From: Deltaproteobacteria bacterium
Lineage (GTDB): Bacteria; Desulfobacterota; Desulfobulbia; Desulfobulbales; Desulfocapsaceae
Direction: 5' to 3'
Assembly (NCBI GenBank): GCA_026388715.1
Contig: JAPLJF010000033.1
Location: forward strand, 62,001-126,000
Length of the DNA: 64,000 nt
The notes below the pieces were generated by a model, which was not told the DNA's origin, did not search any database, and worked only from the letters and a program-made list of their open reading frames with translations. Numbering within the stretch: the first letter of the stretch is position 1; each line of letters starts with the position of its first letter. Position numbers and translations under genes: made by a program. Below, piece by piece: positions 20,486 to 31,057 of the stretch.

Positions 20486-21844
20486 ATGGCGGCGACAACC
20501 TACAAGGTTATCGCCTATAACGATCTGGGCATGCATTGCGCTTGTCCCACCTCTTCAAATTTTTTACTTCTGCCGCCATTCAATACCATTCGCGCTCAGG
20601 TGCTCCAGCTCGGCACCAATGATCCGATCCTGCCGACCAGCGGCATTACCGTTTCCTACCAGATGGTCGAAGATACCGATGCTGGTTTGATTGCGGATGC
20701 GTACTTCTCTACCTGGATTTCCTATGCACCGAAGATTTTTCCCGGTTACCAGCCGCTGGTCGGTGGCAAGGTCATGGGTCTGACCGGCAATGGCCTGTCC
20801 GGTACCATGACGTATGATGCCACTTCGAAGTCCTGGATTGCCACCGGTATTCCCGCCTTCCCGCCGGTGACCGGCACCGCCACCGACGTGATGACCGATC
20901 CGCTGGGTGGCCCCAACCGGACGCCGTATCTGACCGCCAATGTCACGGTTAAGAACACCGCGGGCACTACCCTTGCCACCACTTCCACCGTGGTTCCCGT
21001 CGCCTTTGGCGGCTGCTGCAGTTGCCATCTGGACGTGGCGGTGGCCAATGGTTTCCCGAGGACCCCGGATGGCTCTTTCAAGGCCATGGGCAAACTGCAT
21101 GGGCAAAATTCTTCTAAGATCGACATTTCTCTGCTTGATCCGGATGGAGACGGTGTTGGCGGCCCGATCCGTTGTTCGGAGTGCCATCTTGATCCGGCCA
21201 TGGGTGAAACGGTGGCTCCGGGATTTGCCAATGTGCATCCGAACTTCAAGATTCTGCCGGGCGCCACCTTTACCAAGGCTGACGTGAAGGTTTCCACCTT
21301 GACCTTTTCCCAGGTTCTCCATAACTTCCACAGTGGCAATGCCAAGGTCCTTGCCATGGACCCCAATATCGACACCAATTGTTATGCCTGTCATCCAGGC
21401 AACGGCATTGAGTGCTATCGTGGTTCCATGAAGACCGATGGTTTCAACTGTGTCAGCTGCCACGGCACCCTGTCAGTGAGAGCTTCTTCCGGACAGACGG
21501 CACAACCATGGAACGCTGCCACCCTGCCGAGCTGTAATAATCCGGCCATGGGCGTTACGGGTAGCTGCCATTCTTCCACCTCGTATCCTGACGGTGGTGG
21601 TTGGGCCTCGAGCTTTGAGGGTAAGTACATCAATAACCGGGGCCACAAGGGCAGCATTCTGTGCACCACCTGTCACGGTTCGCCACATGCCGATGCCCCG
21701 GCCACGACTGCCAAGGATAACTCGCAGAACCTGGCCATGCAGGGCTCAGCCAAAGCCTTGGGCAAGTGCTCGGTTTGTCATCCTACCAAGTCTACAAGCT
21801 GGGGTGTGCCAAATCACACCGCTGGTAATAGCGTTCTTCCTTAA
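20486..21844 (+). CDS. Multihaem c-type cytochrome-like protein, copy 2
   Basis: Near-identical to copy 1, same six CxxCH motifs; ATG matches the conserved start of copy 1. Confidence 0.85.
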   Translation: MAATTYKVIAYNDLGMHCACPTSSNFLLLPPFNTIRAQVLQLGTNDPILPTSGITVSYQMVEDTDAGLIADAYFSTWISYAPKIFPGYQPLVGGKVMGLTGNGLSGTMTYDATSKSWIATGIPAFPPVTGTATDVMTDPLGGPNRTPYLTANVTVKNTAGTTLATTSTVVPVAFGGCCSCHLDVAVANGFPRTPDGSFKAMGKLHGQNSSKIDISLLDPDGDGVGGPIRCSECHLDPAMGETVAPGFANVHPNFKILPGATFTKADVKVSTLTFSQVLHNFHSGNAKVLAMDPNIDTNCYACHPGNGIECYRGSMKTDGFNCVSCHGTLSVRASSGQTAQPWNAATLPSCNNPAMGVTGSCHSSTSYPDGGGWASSFEGKYINNRGHKGSILCTTCHGSPHADAPATTAKDNSQNLAMQGSAKALGKCSVCHPTKSTSWGVPNHTAGNSVLP

Positions 21845-21884
21845 CAAGGCACTGCACAACGCCCTTGTTGTGGCGTGAAAAATA

Positions 21885-21925
21885 AAAAAAGGCCACCCTG
21901 TAAAAGGGGTGGCCTTTTTTTATTC
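21885..21925 (+). terminator. Rho-independent terminator
   Basis: aaaaaaAGGCCACCCtgtaaaagGGGTGGCCTttttttt. Confidence 0.8.
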
Positions 21926-22345
21926 CCTGCACTTAAAGGTAATGAGGTTCACAATCAATCTGATCATCAAATCCTTCTCCCGTGGATCGCTCTCAGCAAT
22001 CAATAACGCCAGGGCCACCAGTCCGGCTTGAAATATCCAACTCGCTTGGAGAAAAAACAGAGAGAAAAAAATAGGGTCACCCATTAAAAGGCCCCTTGTC
22101 AATGAAGAATCAATATCCCTCCTGTCGATCAGCCCCATTCAGAAAGTCAAGATCTCTCTGCCGGGAATTGACCAGAGCTGAGTCACCATATCTCCTGTCC
22201 TGACTGAACCCGCATTGCCGCAGAAAAGGATATTCCTTGGCAGCCCCCGGTTTGGCAGGACACCTGATGGCCGGAGATGCTTCCTGACTCTATGATCGAA
22301 GCAAGGTGTCAGCTTAAGTCTGAACAACTACCCTTAACAATATAA

Positions 22346-22394
22346 AAAAAGGGTGCGACCCACTTTCCCCAGGGAAATTTGGATCGCACCCTTC
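22346..22394 (-). terminator. Terminator downstream of DUF6600-like gene
   Basis: aaaaAAGGGTGCGACCcactttccccagggaaatttGGATCGCACCCTT; homologous element at 24957-25003. Confidence 0.75.
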
Positions 22395-22420
22395 TTCATC
22401 CTGTCACCATCGTCCTGTTG

Positions 22421-24625
22421 TCAATCTTTCTTGTCTGCCTCCTGCTGTTTTTTGAGACGTTTCAATGTCTCTGGATCAAGATGGGGCGGTTGCCCCGGGC
22501 CACGCGCAGGTGGCGGCGCGATCTGGGGTCGTGGTGGCGCTGGTGGTGGCACATTCTGTGGCCTTACAGGCGCAGGTGGCGGCGCCGGCCTGACAGCCTC
22601 CCTGTCCATGGCTGGCCGTCCCCTGAACTGACCGGGCATAACATTTTGTTCAGGAGCCTGGGGCCGCCCGCGAAAACCGGGGGCATTCCTCTCTTCATTC
22701 TGGGCCGGTGGTCGCGGAGCAGGAGGAGGTGGCGGCGCGATCTGTGGCCTTGATGGTGGAGGTGGCGACGCTGACCTGACAGCCTCCCTGTCAATCGTTG
22801 GCCTGCCCCTGAATTGTTCGGGCATAACGTTATGCTCGGGAGCCTGGGACCGCCCGCGAAAACCGGGAGCATTCCTCTCTTCATTCTGAGCAGGTGGTTG
22901 CGGAGCAGGCGCAGGTGGCGGCGCGATCTGTGGTCTTCCAGTTTCAGGTGGCCTTGCCGCCTTGATGGCATCGGTATCTATTGTCGGCCTGCCCCTGAAT
23001 TGGCCGGGCATAACATTATACTCGGGATTCTGGGACCGCCCGCGAAAACCGGGGGCATTCCTTTCATCACTCTGGGCCGGTGGACGCGGGACAGTAACAG
23101 GTGGCGTCGCGTTCTGTGGCCTTCCGGTGGCAGGCGGCATTGCCGACTTCATAGCATCGGCATCAATAGGTTGCCGGCCCCTGTACTGGCTGGGCATAAC
23201 GCTATGCTCCAATATCTGTTTCCGCTCATCAGGCCCTGGCGTCATCCTGACAGCAGGCGCTAATGGTCGCGGTGTCGCCGTTGGCGCGAAAACCGAACGA
23301 TCACGCTCTCTGACCATAGGCCTTGCTCCCTCTGCTGCCCTTCCCGGCAATGACCGAATATTGGCAGGCGGCAGATTTATCCTGGGGATATTCTTGATGA
23401 TCGGCATCTTGGTAATCCGGCCCGGCTCAATTCTGGGTCGGCCAATACTTATCCGTTCCCGCAAAAAAGGATTTTCCCGATGTCCGACATCATGATGCCG
23501 TCCTGTCAGGAAGGTATCCCGATTGACAACGGTAACGGCGTTATGCACATGGGCATTCCGGTAATTGCTGCCAGGTATCTCTGCATAGATATTGGCATTA
23601 ACAATATTGACACTATGGGGTCCATAATTGCCGTAACCGTAATAAACTTCGGCAGGCGCCAGGGGCACCCAGGCGACATCGTTTTCGGTTGCAACCCAAC
23701 TGACATAGCCGGGCCCCCAATAGACCTCATTGCGCGGCGGTGGAACCCAGCACCAGCCATAAGAAGAGATGTACGACCAGCGCCCGTAATGATAAGGGGC
23801 CCATCCCCACGGTTCACTCGCGATCCAGACATAATCGTCACCAATCCACACCCATCGGCCCTCACGATAAGGGGCCCAGTCAGCATCGATATGCGTGGTC
23901 GGGGTCCAGACATTTCCATATTCAGTGGTCTCAATCCATCGGCCATTCCTGTTCAGATCCCGTCCATATTCTGACAGTTCCTGCGGAAGATATTGATCGC
24001 TACCCACATCTTCGGTCAGGGATTCGTCCCAATCCCTGTTCCATTTTTCCCAATCGCTGGGCGGCTCCAAGGCCATCAGTGAGGGCATGCCCTCATCTAA
24101 GGAGAGCATCTTGCCCGCGCCGACCCTGACCTCACCGTTTCTGTTTTCCGCGTACACGGCACCCCGGTACACGGAAATATCGGTATTGCCATTTTGGACA
24201 AGGGCAACATTGAAGGTCGAGCTGTCATACACCCTGAGTGAAGAAATCGGGGTATCCATCTGGAGCATGGCATCATCCATCTTCCTGAAGTTCAAATATG
24301 CCTGCCCCTGACTGAGGTACATCTGCAGAGAATCCTTCTCTACCGCCAGAATCTCAAGAGAGCTGTCCGCATCAATCCTGATGACACTTCCTTCCCGTGT
24401 CTCTATCTGGGCCCACGCATTGTTTGGCACCCAAAACCGGTCTCCCGCCTGAATAGGAAGATTGATGGCCGCCGGGAACCATTCGGTCGCCCCCTTGGAT
24501 TGAATCTGGACATCACCCTCCAACTGACTCAGACGCAAGTACCCAAGGTCCTCAGCGTGAGCCCAGAGTGGGAAAAGAATCACAATCCAGAGCATCATTA
24601 TTTTCAACAGATAATTTCTTTTCAT
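22421..24625 (-). CDS. FecR-like / DUF6600-like exported protein with proline-rich repeats
   Basis: Signal peptide MKRNYLLKIMMLWIVILFPLWAHAED; FecR-like GDVQIQSKG...VIRIDADSSLEI; GRWVWIGDDYVWIASEPWGWAPYHYGRW; repeated NVMPxQFRGRPxID units. Confidence 0.85.
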   Translation of the reverse strand: MKRNYLLKIMMLWIVILFPLWAHAEDLGYLRLSQLEGDVQIQSKGATEWFPAAINLPIQAGDRFWVPNNAWAQIETREGSVIRIDADSSLEILAVEKDSLQMYLSQGQAYLNFRKMDDAMLQMDTPISSLRVYDSSTFNVALVQNGNTDISVYRGAVYAENRNGEVRVGAGKMLSLDEGMPSLMALEPPSDWEKWNRDWDESLTEDVGSDQYLPQELSEYGRDLNRNGRWIETTEYGNVWTPTTHIDADWAPYREGRWVWIGDDYVWIASEPWGWAPYHYGRWSYISSYGWCWVPPPRNEVYWGPGYVSWVATENDVAWVPLAPAEVYYGYGNYGPHSVNIVNANIYAEIPGSNYRNAHVHNAVTVVNRDTFLTGRHHDVGHRENPFLRERISIGRPRIEPGRITKMPIIKNIPRINLPPANIRSLPGRAAEGARPMVRERDRSVFAPTATPRPLAPAVRMTPGPDERKQILEHSVMPSQYRGRQPIDADAMKSAMPPATGRPQNATPPVTVPRPPAQSDERNAPGFRGRSQNPEYNVMPGQFRGRPTIDTDAIKAARPPETGRPQIAPPPAPAPQPPAQNEERNAPGFRGRSQAPEHNVMPEQFRGRPTIDREAVRSASPPPPSRPQIAPPPPPAPRPPAQNEERNAPGFRGRPQAPEQNVMPGQFRGRPAMDREAVRPAPPPAPVRPQNVPPPAPPRPQIAPPPARGPGQPPHLDPETLKRLKKQQEADKKD

Positions 24626-24956
24626 CGAATCACCCTTTATACTTTTCTGAACTACAGGAACTATTATTTCTTTAGACTAAGGAGCTTCAAGGCAAGCCCG
24701 GCCGCCTGCTGCGAGGCGCCGGGTTGTCCAAGACAAGCAAGGTATCAGATTAGCCCTGATCTTTTTCCGAAATCATGTCAAATTATTAAGAGCTTGTCCG
24801 TAAATAAATCTTTGGTGCTCGCATCCGGCTTTTGGCCGTCTTTGACCGCTCCTCAATCGCAAAATCCTCGCCGTAGCGCTGCTACGGCTGCGGTTTTACT
24901 CAATCGTCTCGGCCAAATTCGTCTTAAGTCTGATCAACTACACCTAACAATCTTAA

Positions 24957-25003
24957 AATGGGTGCAACCCACTATCTTCAGGGAAATTTGGGTCGCACCC
25001 TCC
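24957..25003 (-). terminator. Terminator downstream of second DUF6600-like gene
   Basis: atGGGTGCAACCcactatcttcagggaaatttGGGTCGCACCC. Confidence 0.7.
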
Positions 25004-25023
25004 CGCATTCTGTCACCATCGTC

Positions 25024-26926
25024 CTATTGTTTTTCTTTCTTGTCACCACCCTGCTGCTTTTTTTTGAGACGTTTCAATGCCTCTGGGTCAGGTTTGGCCG
25101 GTTGTCCCGGAGCTGGCGCAACACGGGGTCTTGCTGGCGCGGGAGCTGGTGCGACACGGTGTCGTGCTGGTGCATGAGCTGGTGCGACACGGGGCCTTGC
25201 TGGCGCAGGAGCTGGCGCTGACTTGACAGCCTCCCTGTCAATAGCTTGCCTACCCCTGAATTGTCTGGGCGTAACGTTCTGTCCCGGCAACTGCGGCCGC
25301 TCGCGAACAACTGGGCCATTTGTTTCATCTTTCCGAACCGGACGTCCATGAGCAGCAGGAGCAGGTGGCGGCGCACCATGTGGTTTTATAGAGGCTGGAG
25401 GCGGTGCAAACTTGACAGCTTCTCTGTCAATGGCTTGCCTACCCCTGAATTGTCTGGGCGTAACGTTCTGTCCCGGCAACTGTTTCCGCCCACCAATCCC
25501 TGGCACATTCTGTTCCTTACCCTGTTTTACAGCGGCGTCAGGATTCATCCTGATTGTGGGTGTCAAAGTTCGTGGTGCAACAGTTGGCGTAAAAGAAGAA
25601 CGATTACGCTCTCTGACCATAGGCCTTTCCGCTGTCCGTCCCGGCAATGACCGAATATTAGCAGGCGGCAGATTTACCTTGGGGATTTCCCTGATAGTCG
25701 GCATTTTGGTAATCCGCCCAGGCTCAATCCTGGGTCGGCCTACATTGATCTTTTCCCGCAAAAAAGGATTTTCTCGGTGTCCCACAACCGCATGGCGCTT
25801 GCCTGTCAAGAAGGTGTCCCGAGGAATAACTGTTACTGCGTCACGCACATGAGCATTTCTGTAATTGCTTCCAGGCACCACTACTGTAGCGATATTAACA
25901 TTAACAATATTGACACTATGGGGTCCATAATTGCCATAACCGTAATAAACTTCGGCAGGCGCCAGAGGCACCCAGGCGACATCGTTTTCGGTTGCAACCC
26001 AACTGACATAGCCAGGCCCCCAATAGACCTCATTGCGCGGCGGTGGAACCCAGCACCAGCCATGAGAAGAGATGTGCGCCCAGCGTCCGTAATGATAAGG
26101 GGCCCAGCCCCACGGTTCACTCGCGATCCAGACATAATCGTCACCAATCCAAACCCATCGGCCCTCACGATAAGGAGCCCATTCATCAGAAATATGCGTA
26201 GTCGGGGTCCAGACATTTCCGTACTCACTCGTCTCAATCCACTTGCCATTCTTGTTCAGATCCCTTTCATACCCTGTCAATTCCTGTGGAAGATATTTCT
26301 CGGAATCCCCATCTACAGCCAGAGATTCATCCCAATCCCTGTTCCACTTTTCCCATTCACTTGGGGGCCCCAAGTCCATAATTGAAGGTAAACCTTCATC
26401 CATAGAGAGCATCTTTCCGGCATCGACGCTGACCTCACCACTCTTGTTTTCCGCATTCACGGTGCCCCGAAACACGGAGAGGTCGGTATTGCCATTTTCA
26501 GCAAGGGCCACATTGAAGGTCGAACTGTCATATATTCTGATCGAAGAAATCGGGGTATCCATCTGGAGCATGGCATCATCCACTTTCTTGAAGTTCAGAT
26601 ATGCCTGCCCCTGACTGAGGTACATCTGCAGAGAGTCCTTCTCCATTGTCTGGATCTCAAGTGAACTTTCCTCGTCAATCCTGATGACACTACCTTCGCG
26701 CGTCTCCACCTGGGCCCACGCATTTTTTGGCACCCACAACCGGTCTCCCGTCTGAATAGGAAGATTGATGGTGGCCGGGAACCATTCGGTCGCCCCCTTA
26801 GATTGAATCTGGACATCACCTTCCAGCTGGCTCAGACGCAAGTACCCAAGGTCCTCAGCGTGTGCCCAAAGTGGTAAAAGAGTCACAATCCAGAGCACTA
26901 TTGTTTTCAACAGATAGTTTCTTTTC
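25024..26926 (-). CDS. FecR-like / DUF6600-like exported protein, tandem paralog
   Basis: MKRNYLLKTIVLWIVTLLPLWAHAEDLGYLRLSQLEGDV..., colinear with 22421-24625. Confidence 0.85.
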
Positions 26927-27078
26927 ATCGAATCACCCTTTATACTTTTCTGAACTACAGAAATCATTATTTCTTCTGATTCCAAGTTTCCTTCAAGCCA
27001 ATACCTTCGTCGGCTACACTGCGCGGCTCCTCACCGTACTACCCGTACTGCTTCGTCACCGCTCGCTTGCCTTCGGTC

Positions 27079-28272
27079 TTAACTTGAATGCAACGTGGAA
27101 TGACGAATGAGCTTCAAGGCAAGCCCAGCCGCCTGGTGCGAGGCGCCGGGTTGTCCAAGTTTACTGCGAACTTCGGCCAGGGCCATCTGCATTTCGTGTC
27201 TGGCCTTGTCATCAAAGAGGAGGCGGGCAAGTTCTGCCTCAATCTTTTCAGGATTGACCTCTTCCTGCAAAAGCTCGGTCACAACCAACCGCTCAGCAAT
27301 CAGATTGACCAGAGAAAAAAACTGCATATGCCTGACGAGTAATCTGCCTATATAATAAGTATGGGAAGATACCTTGTAAACGACCAGCATGGGGATGCCA
27401 AGGATCGCAAGCTCAAGGGTAACGGTACCCGAGGCCGCGACAACGGCATCACAGGCCGCCATCATATCATAGCGATCCTCGCGGATCAGGTGGATATCGA
27501 TGAGCTTTGAATAGTCATCCAGGCCATTGTTCCGCAGATCCTCTTCCGAGACAGTGGAGGCGACAGGCAGGAGAAAGACGAATTCCTGATCGTATTTTTC
27601 CGACAGACGCCGGGCGGCGGCCAGAAAGTCAGGGAGCAGCGCCGAGATCTCTTTCCGGCGGCTGCCGGGCAGAAGGCCGATCAGCTTATGCTCCGGGTTG
27701 ATGCCATGCCTCCGGCAAAAAGAGTCCCGGTCGGTTGTCACCTTGACCGAATCGAGCAGAGGGTGGCCGACATACTGGGCCGCAACCCCGCGGGTGCGGT
27801 AAAAGGACTCCTCGAAGGGCAGAATCACCCCGATGGTATCGACCAACCGGCCGATGGTCTTCACCCGCCCTGCCCGCCAGGCCCAGACCTGCGGGCTGAT
27901 ATAATAGAAGACCGGGATGCCGAGTTTTTTTGCCCTCTTGGCCAGCATCAGATTAAAATCGGGGAAATCGATCAGGATCAGCAGATCGGGACGGTCATCC
28001 GCCATCCTCTTTTTGAGGATTCTCTGGGCCGTAACAATATCAGGGAGATGGGTCAGCACCTCGATCAGGCCCACGACCGCAATCCTGCTGGCATCAAAGA
28101 GCAGCTCCACGCCTGCGGCTGCAAGCTCCCTGGAACCCATGCCGCAAAAGACCAGCTCCGGCTCCTGCCGGCGCATGGCCTGCACCAGACGGGCGCCATG
28201 AAGATCACCGGAGGCCTCGCCGGCAATGATCATTATTTTTTTAGGCACAGCCGGAACAGTTTCAGAGTTCAT
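27079..28272 (-). CDS. lpxB: Lipid-A-disaccharide synthase
   Basis: [43 protein letters not shown]. Confidence 0.95.
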   Translation of the reverse strand: MNSETVPAVPKKIMIIAGEASGDLHGARLVQAMRRQEPELVFCGMGSRELAAAGVELLFDASRIAVVGLIEVLTHLPDIVTAQRILKKRMADDRPDLLILIDFPDFNLMLAKRAKKLGIPVFYYISPQVWAWRAGRVKTIGRLVDTIGVILPFEESFYRTRGVAAQYVGHPLLDSVKVTTDRDSFCRRHGINPEHKLIGLLPGSRRKEISALLPDFLAAARRLSEKYDQEFVFLLPVASTVSEEDLRNNGLDDYSKLIDIHLIREDRYDMMAACDAVVAASGTVTLELAILGIPMLVVYKVSSHTYYIGRLLVRHMQFFSLVNLIAERLVVTELLQEEVNPEKIEAELARLLFDDKARHEMQMALAEVRSKLGQPGASHQAAGLALKLIRHSTLHSS

Positions 28273-28277
28273 GGCCG

Positions 28278-29276
28278 TTATCTCTTTTGCAGGGCCGCGG
28301 CAACAAGCCGGTACACTTCAAGCTCCTGATTCTGGCGGATCTGGGCCATCACCTGGAGGGCCACATCCAGGGCATGACGCCCGACCCGTCCGGAGACCAG
28401 AGGTTCGCTCCGGGTGCGGACGCATTCCACAAAATGGGCGATTTCATCCTTTAAGGCATCGCTGGCCGGAAAGGAGGTGACCTCGACATTCTGCCCCGGC
28501 GCGCCATTGGCCTGGATCTCGTCAGTCAGGTGGATGGTCATCACCTTTCTGTTGCTGAAATCGACATTGATATAAGAACCGGGTTGAAAGATCTGCATCT
28601 TCCGGATATTGGTGCGGGCAATCCTGCTTGCCGTCACATTGGCGGTGGCCCCATTCTCAAAGACGAGACGGGCGTTGGCAATATCCGTGGTAGCGGTCAC
28701 CACCGGGGCACCCACGGTCTGGATGGACTTCAGGGGTGATTTAACAATACTGAGAATAATATCAATATCATGGATCATGAGATCCAGCACCACATCCACA
28801 TCCACGCCCCGGTTTTTAAACGTTGATATCCGGCTGCTCTCAATAAAGACCGGAACGGTCAGAAATTTCTCCATGGCCTGAACCGCCGGATTAAAGTGTT
28901 CCAGATGCCCCACCTGCAGGATCAGTTTTTTGGCATCGGTCCGCCGGATCAGATCATCGGCCTCCTCCAGGGTGGTGGTGATCGGCTTTTCGAGCAGGAT
29001 ATCAACATCTGCCTCAATACAGTCGAGTGCCACCTGATGATGATAGCTGGTGGGCACGACAATGGAGACGGCATCAACCAGGGCCAGCAGTTCCCGGTAA
29101 TCGGTAAAGGCTGCGCAGCCACATTCAGCGGCAATCTTGCCGGCCATGACCGGATCGACATCGACCACGCCGATCAGCTCCACCCCTTCCATCCCTGCGT
29201 ATTTCTGGGCATGAAATTTTCCCAGATAGCCGACACCAATCACTCCAACCTTAATTTTCTTCACTGTATTCATCAC
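28278..29276 (-). CDS. Gfo/Idh/MocA family oxidoreductase
   Basis: [48 protein letters not shown]. Confidence 0.93.
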   Translation of the reverse strand: MMNTVKKIKVGVIGVGYLGKFHAQKYAGMEGVELIGVVDVDPVMAGKIAAECGCAAFTDYRELLALVDAVSIVVPTSYHHQVALDCIEADVDILLEKPITTTLEEADDLIRRTDAKKLILQVGHLEHFNPAVQAMEKFLTVPVFIESSRISTFKNRGVDVDVVLDLMIHDIDIILSIVKSPLKSIQTVGAPVVTATTDIANARLVFENGATANVTASRIARTNIRKMQIFQPGSYINVDFSNRKVMTIHLTDEIQANGAPGQNVEVTSFPASDALKDEIAHFVECVRTRSEPLVSGRVGRHALDVALQVMAQIRQNQELEVYRLVAAALQKR

Positions 29277-29304
29277 TCAACCCTAAGATATTTCAATAAA
29301 ATTA

Positions 29305-29404
29305 AGCCGCTGTTAAAAAATAACTGTAACTTTAAAACATCGTAAGCGGCATAAGGGGCCGTAACGAAATGGATAAAAACATAATTGTTATTTCGTAACG
29401 GCCC
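29305..29404. repeat. Palindrome-containing interspersed repeat, MITE-like
   Basis: GGGCCGTAACGAAAT(29356-29370)...ATTTCGTAACGGCCC(29390-29404); homologous 100-nt element at 50629-50730. Confidence 0.7.
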
Positions 29405-29490
29405 ATTGTATGATCTCCGGCAGATGTAATTTGCTAGACGCCACACCAAGAAACAGCAGTAAAGATTGCTGTTTCTTGGATGCGGCATAA

Positions 29491-29542
29491 GAGGCCGTTA
29501 TAAAAAGAGCAAGAAAAGCTTTGCTCTTTTTATAACGGCCTC
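29491..29542. repeat. Perfect 22-bp stem hairpin at the livF 3' end
   Basis: GAGGCCGTTATAAAAAGAGCAA / TTGCTCTTTTTATAACGGCCTC. Confidence 0.85.
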
Positions 29543-30249
29543 TAAATCCCCAGATACGCCTTTTGCACCTCGGGATTGTCCAGCAGTCTCTCGGCGCTAT
29601 CGGTCAGAATAATCCGGCCATTTTCAATAACATATCCCCGGTCAGCAAGATGCAGGGCCTGATGCGCATTCTGCTCCACGAGGAATATGGTGGTATTGTG
29701 CTCCTTGTTGATCGTCTTGATGATTGCAAAGATCTGTTTAATCATAAGAGGAGCAAGGCCCATCGACGGTTCATCAAGGAGCAGGAGCTGCGGCCGGGCC
29801 ATCAAGGCCCGGGATATGGCCAGCATCTGCTGTTCGCCGCCGCTGAGCGTCCCTCCTGACTGATGCCGGCGCTCGGCAAGAAAGGGGAACAGCGAGTACA
29901 CATAGTCCAGATCCCGCCTGATCCCCGCCTTGTCGGTGCGCAGAAAAGAACCCAGGTCCAGGTTTTCCTGGACGGTTAGCTCGGCAAAGATATGCCTTCC
30001 TTCCGGGACCTGGCTGACCCCCATAGCCACGATCCTGTCAGGGGCAAGGCCCTGTATCTCCCGGCCCTGCAACAGGATCTGCCCGCCCCGGCACGCAACA
30101 ATCCCGGAGATGGCCATGAGCGTGGTGCTTTTGCCGGCGCCATTGGCCCCGATCAGGGTAATGATCTCGCCGGCATGGATTGTCAGACTGACATCCCGCA
30201 AGGCCTGGACATTACCATAACTTGCCTGAATATTCCTCAATTCAAGCAT
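29542..30249 (-). CDS. livF: Branched-chain amino acid ABC transporter ATP-binding protein
   Basis: GANGAGKSTTLMAISG Walker A; LSGGEQQMLAISRALM signature. Confidence 0.95.
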   Translation of the reverse strand: MLELRNIQASYGNVQALRDVSLTIHAGEIITLIGANGAGKSTTLMAISGIVACRGGQILLQGREIQGLAPDRIVAMGVSQVPEGRHIFAELTVQENLDLGSFLRTDKAGIRRDLDYVYSLFPFLAERRHQSGGTLSGGEQQMLAISRALMARPQLLLLDEPSMGLAPLMIKQIFAIIKTINKEHNTTIFLVEQNAHQALHLADRGYVIENGRIILTDSAERLLDNPEVQKAYLGI

Positions 30250-30253
30250 GGCA

Positions 30254-31057
30254 TCACCCCACATCCTCGCCGAGATAGGCCTTGATCACTTCCCGGTTGG
30301 TGCGGATTTGAGCCGGCGTCCCCTGGGCGATCTTTTCCCCATAATCCATGACCACGATGCGATCAGAGAGGGTCATCACCAGTTTCATATCATGCTCAAT
30401 CAGGAGAATGGCATGACCCTCATCACGGATCTGGCGGATAAGGGCGACAAGGACAGCTGTTTCCTGGGGATTCATCCCGGCTGCTGGTTCGTCCAAAAGC
30501 AGCAGGAAGGGTTCGGTGGCCAGGGCCCGGCCGATCTCCAGACGCCGCTGCGCCCCATAAGAAAGATTGCCGGCAAATTCATTGACCTGCCCGGCGAGCC
30601 CAATTTTCTCAAGGATCTCGTAACTCTTATTGACGGTCTCCTGCTCTTCCTCTCTGGTCCTGCGATCACGGAGGATGGCGCCCAGGATCAACGAGCGGGT
30701 CCGGCAGTGTCTACCGATCATCACATTTTCCAGCACGGTCATCCGGGAGAACAAGCGGATGTTCTGAAAGGTCCTGGCCATCCCCTTTTCCGTGATCTTG
30801 TTGGGCTTCAGGTCATTCAACCGGGTCTGTTCTCCCGTTTCCGGGCACACAAGCTGGATATCCCCGCTGCTGGGCCGATAAATCCCGGTCAGACAGTTAA
30901 AAAGTGTGGTCTTGCCCGCGCCATTGGGGCCGATCAGGGCCACAATCTCCTTGTCCTGCACATCAAAATCAAGATGATCGAGGGCACGAATCCCGCCAAA
31001 ATCCATGGTCAGACCGCTGACGTCGAGAATCGGCTTATTCATCCGCTTATTCATCAT
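30254..31057 (-). CDS. livG: Branched-chain amino acid ABC transporter ATP-binding protein
   Basis: GPNGAGKTTLFNCLTG; LSYGAQRRLEIGRALA; LLLLDEPAAGMN. Confidence 0.95.
   Translation of the reverse strand: MMNKRMNKPILDVSGLTMDFGGIRALDHLDFDVQDKEIVALIGPNGAGKTTLFNCLTGIYRPSSGDIQLVCPETGEQTRLNDLKPNKITEKGMARTFQNIRLFSRMTVLENVMIGRHCRTRSLILGAILRDRRTREEEQETVNKSYEILEKIGLAGQVNEFAGNLSYGAQRRLEIGRALATEPFLLLLDEPAAGMNPQETAVLVALIRQIRDEGHAILLIEHDMKLVMTLSDRIVVMDYGEKIAQGTPAQIRTNREVIKAYLGEDVG

Noticed and set aside
21920-22138. 72-aa hydrophobic minus-strand ORF
   Set aside because: No homology recognised, no clear ribosome binding site; insufficient support.
22560-23240. Regular repeats resembling a CRISPR array
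   Set aside because: They are in-frame coding repeats of a proline-rich protein, too long and lacking CRISPR-like spacing; no cas genes nearby.
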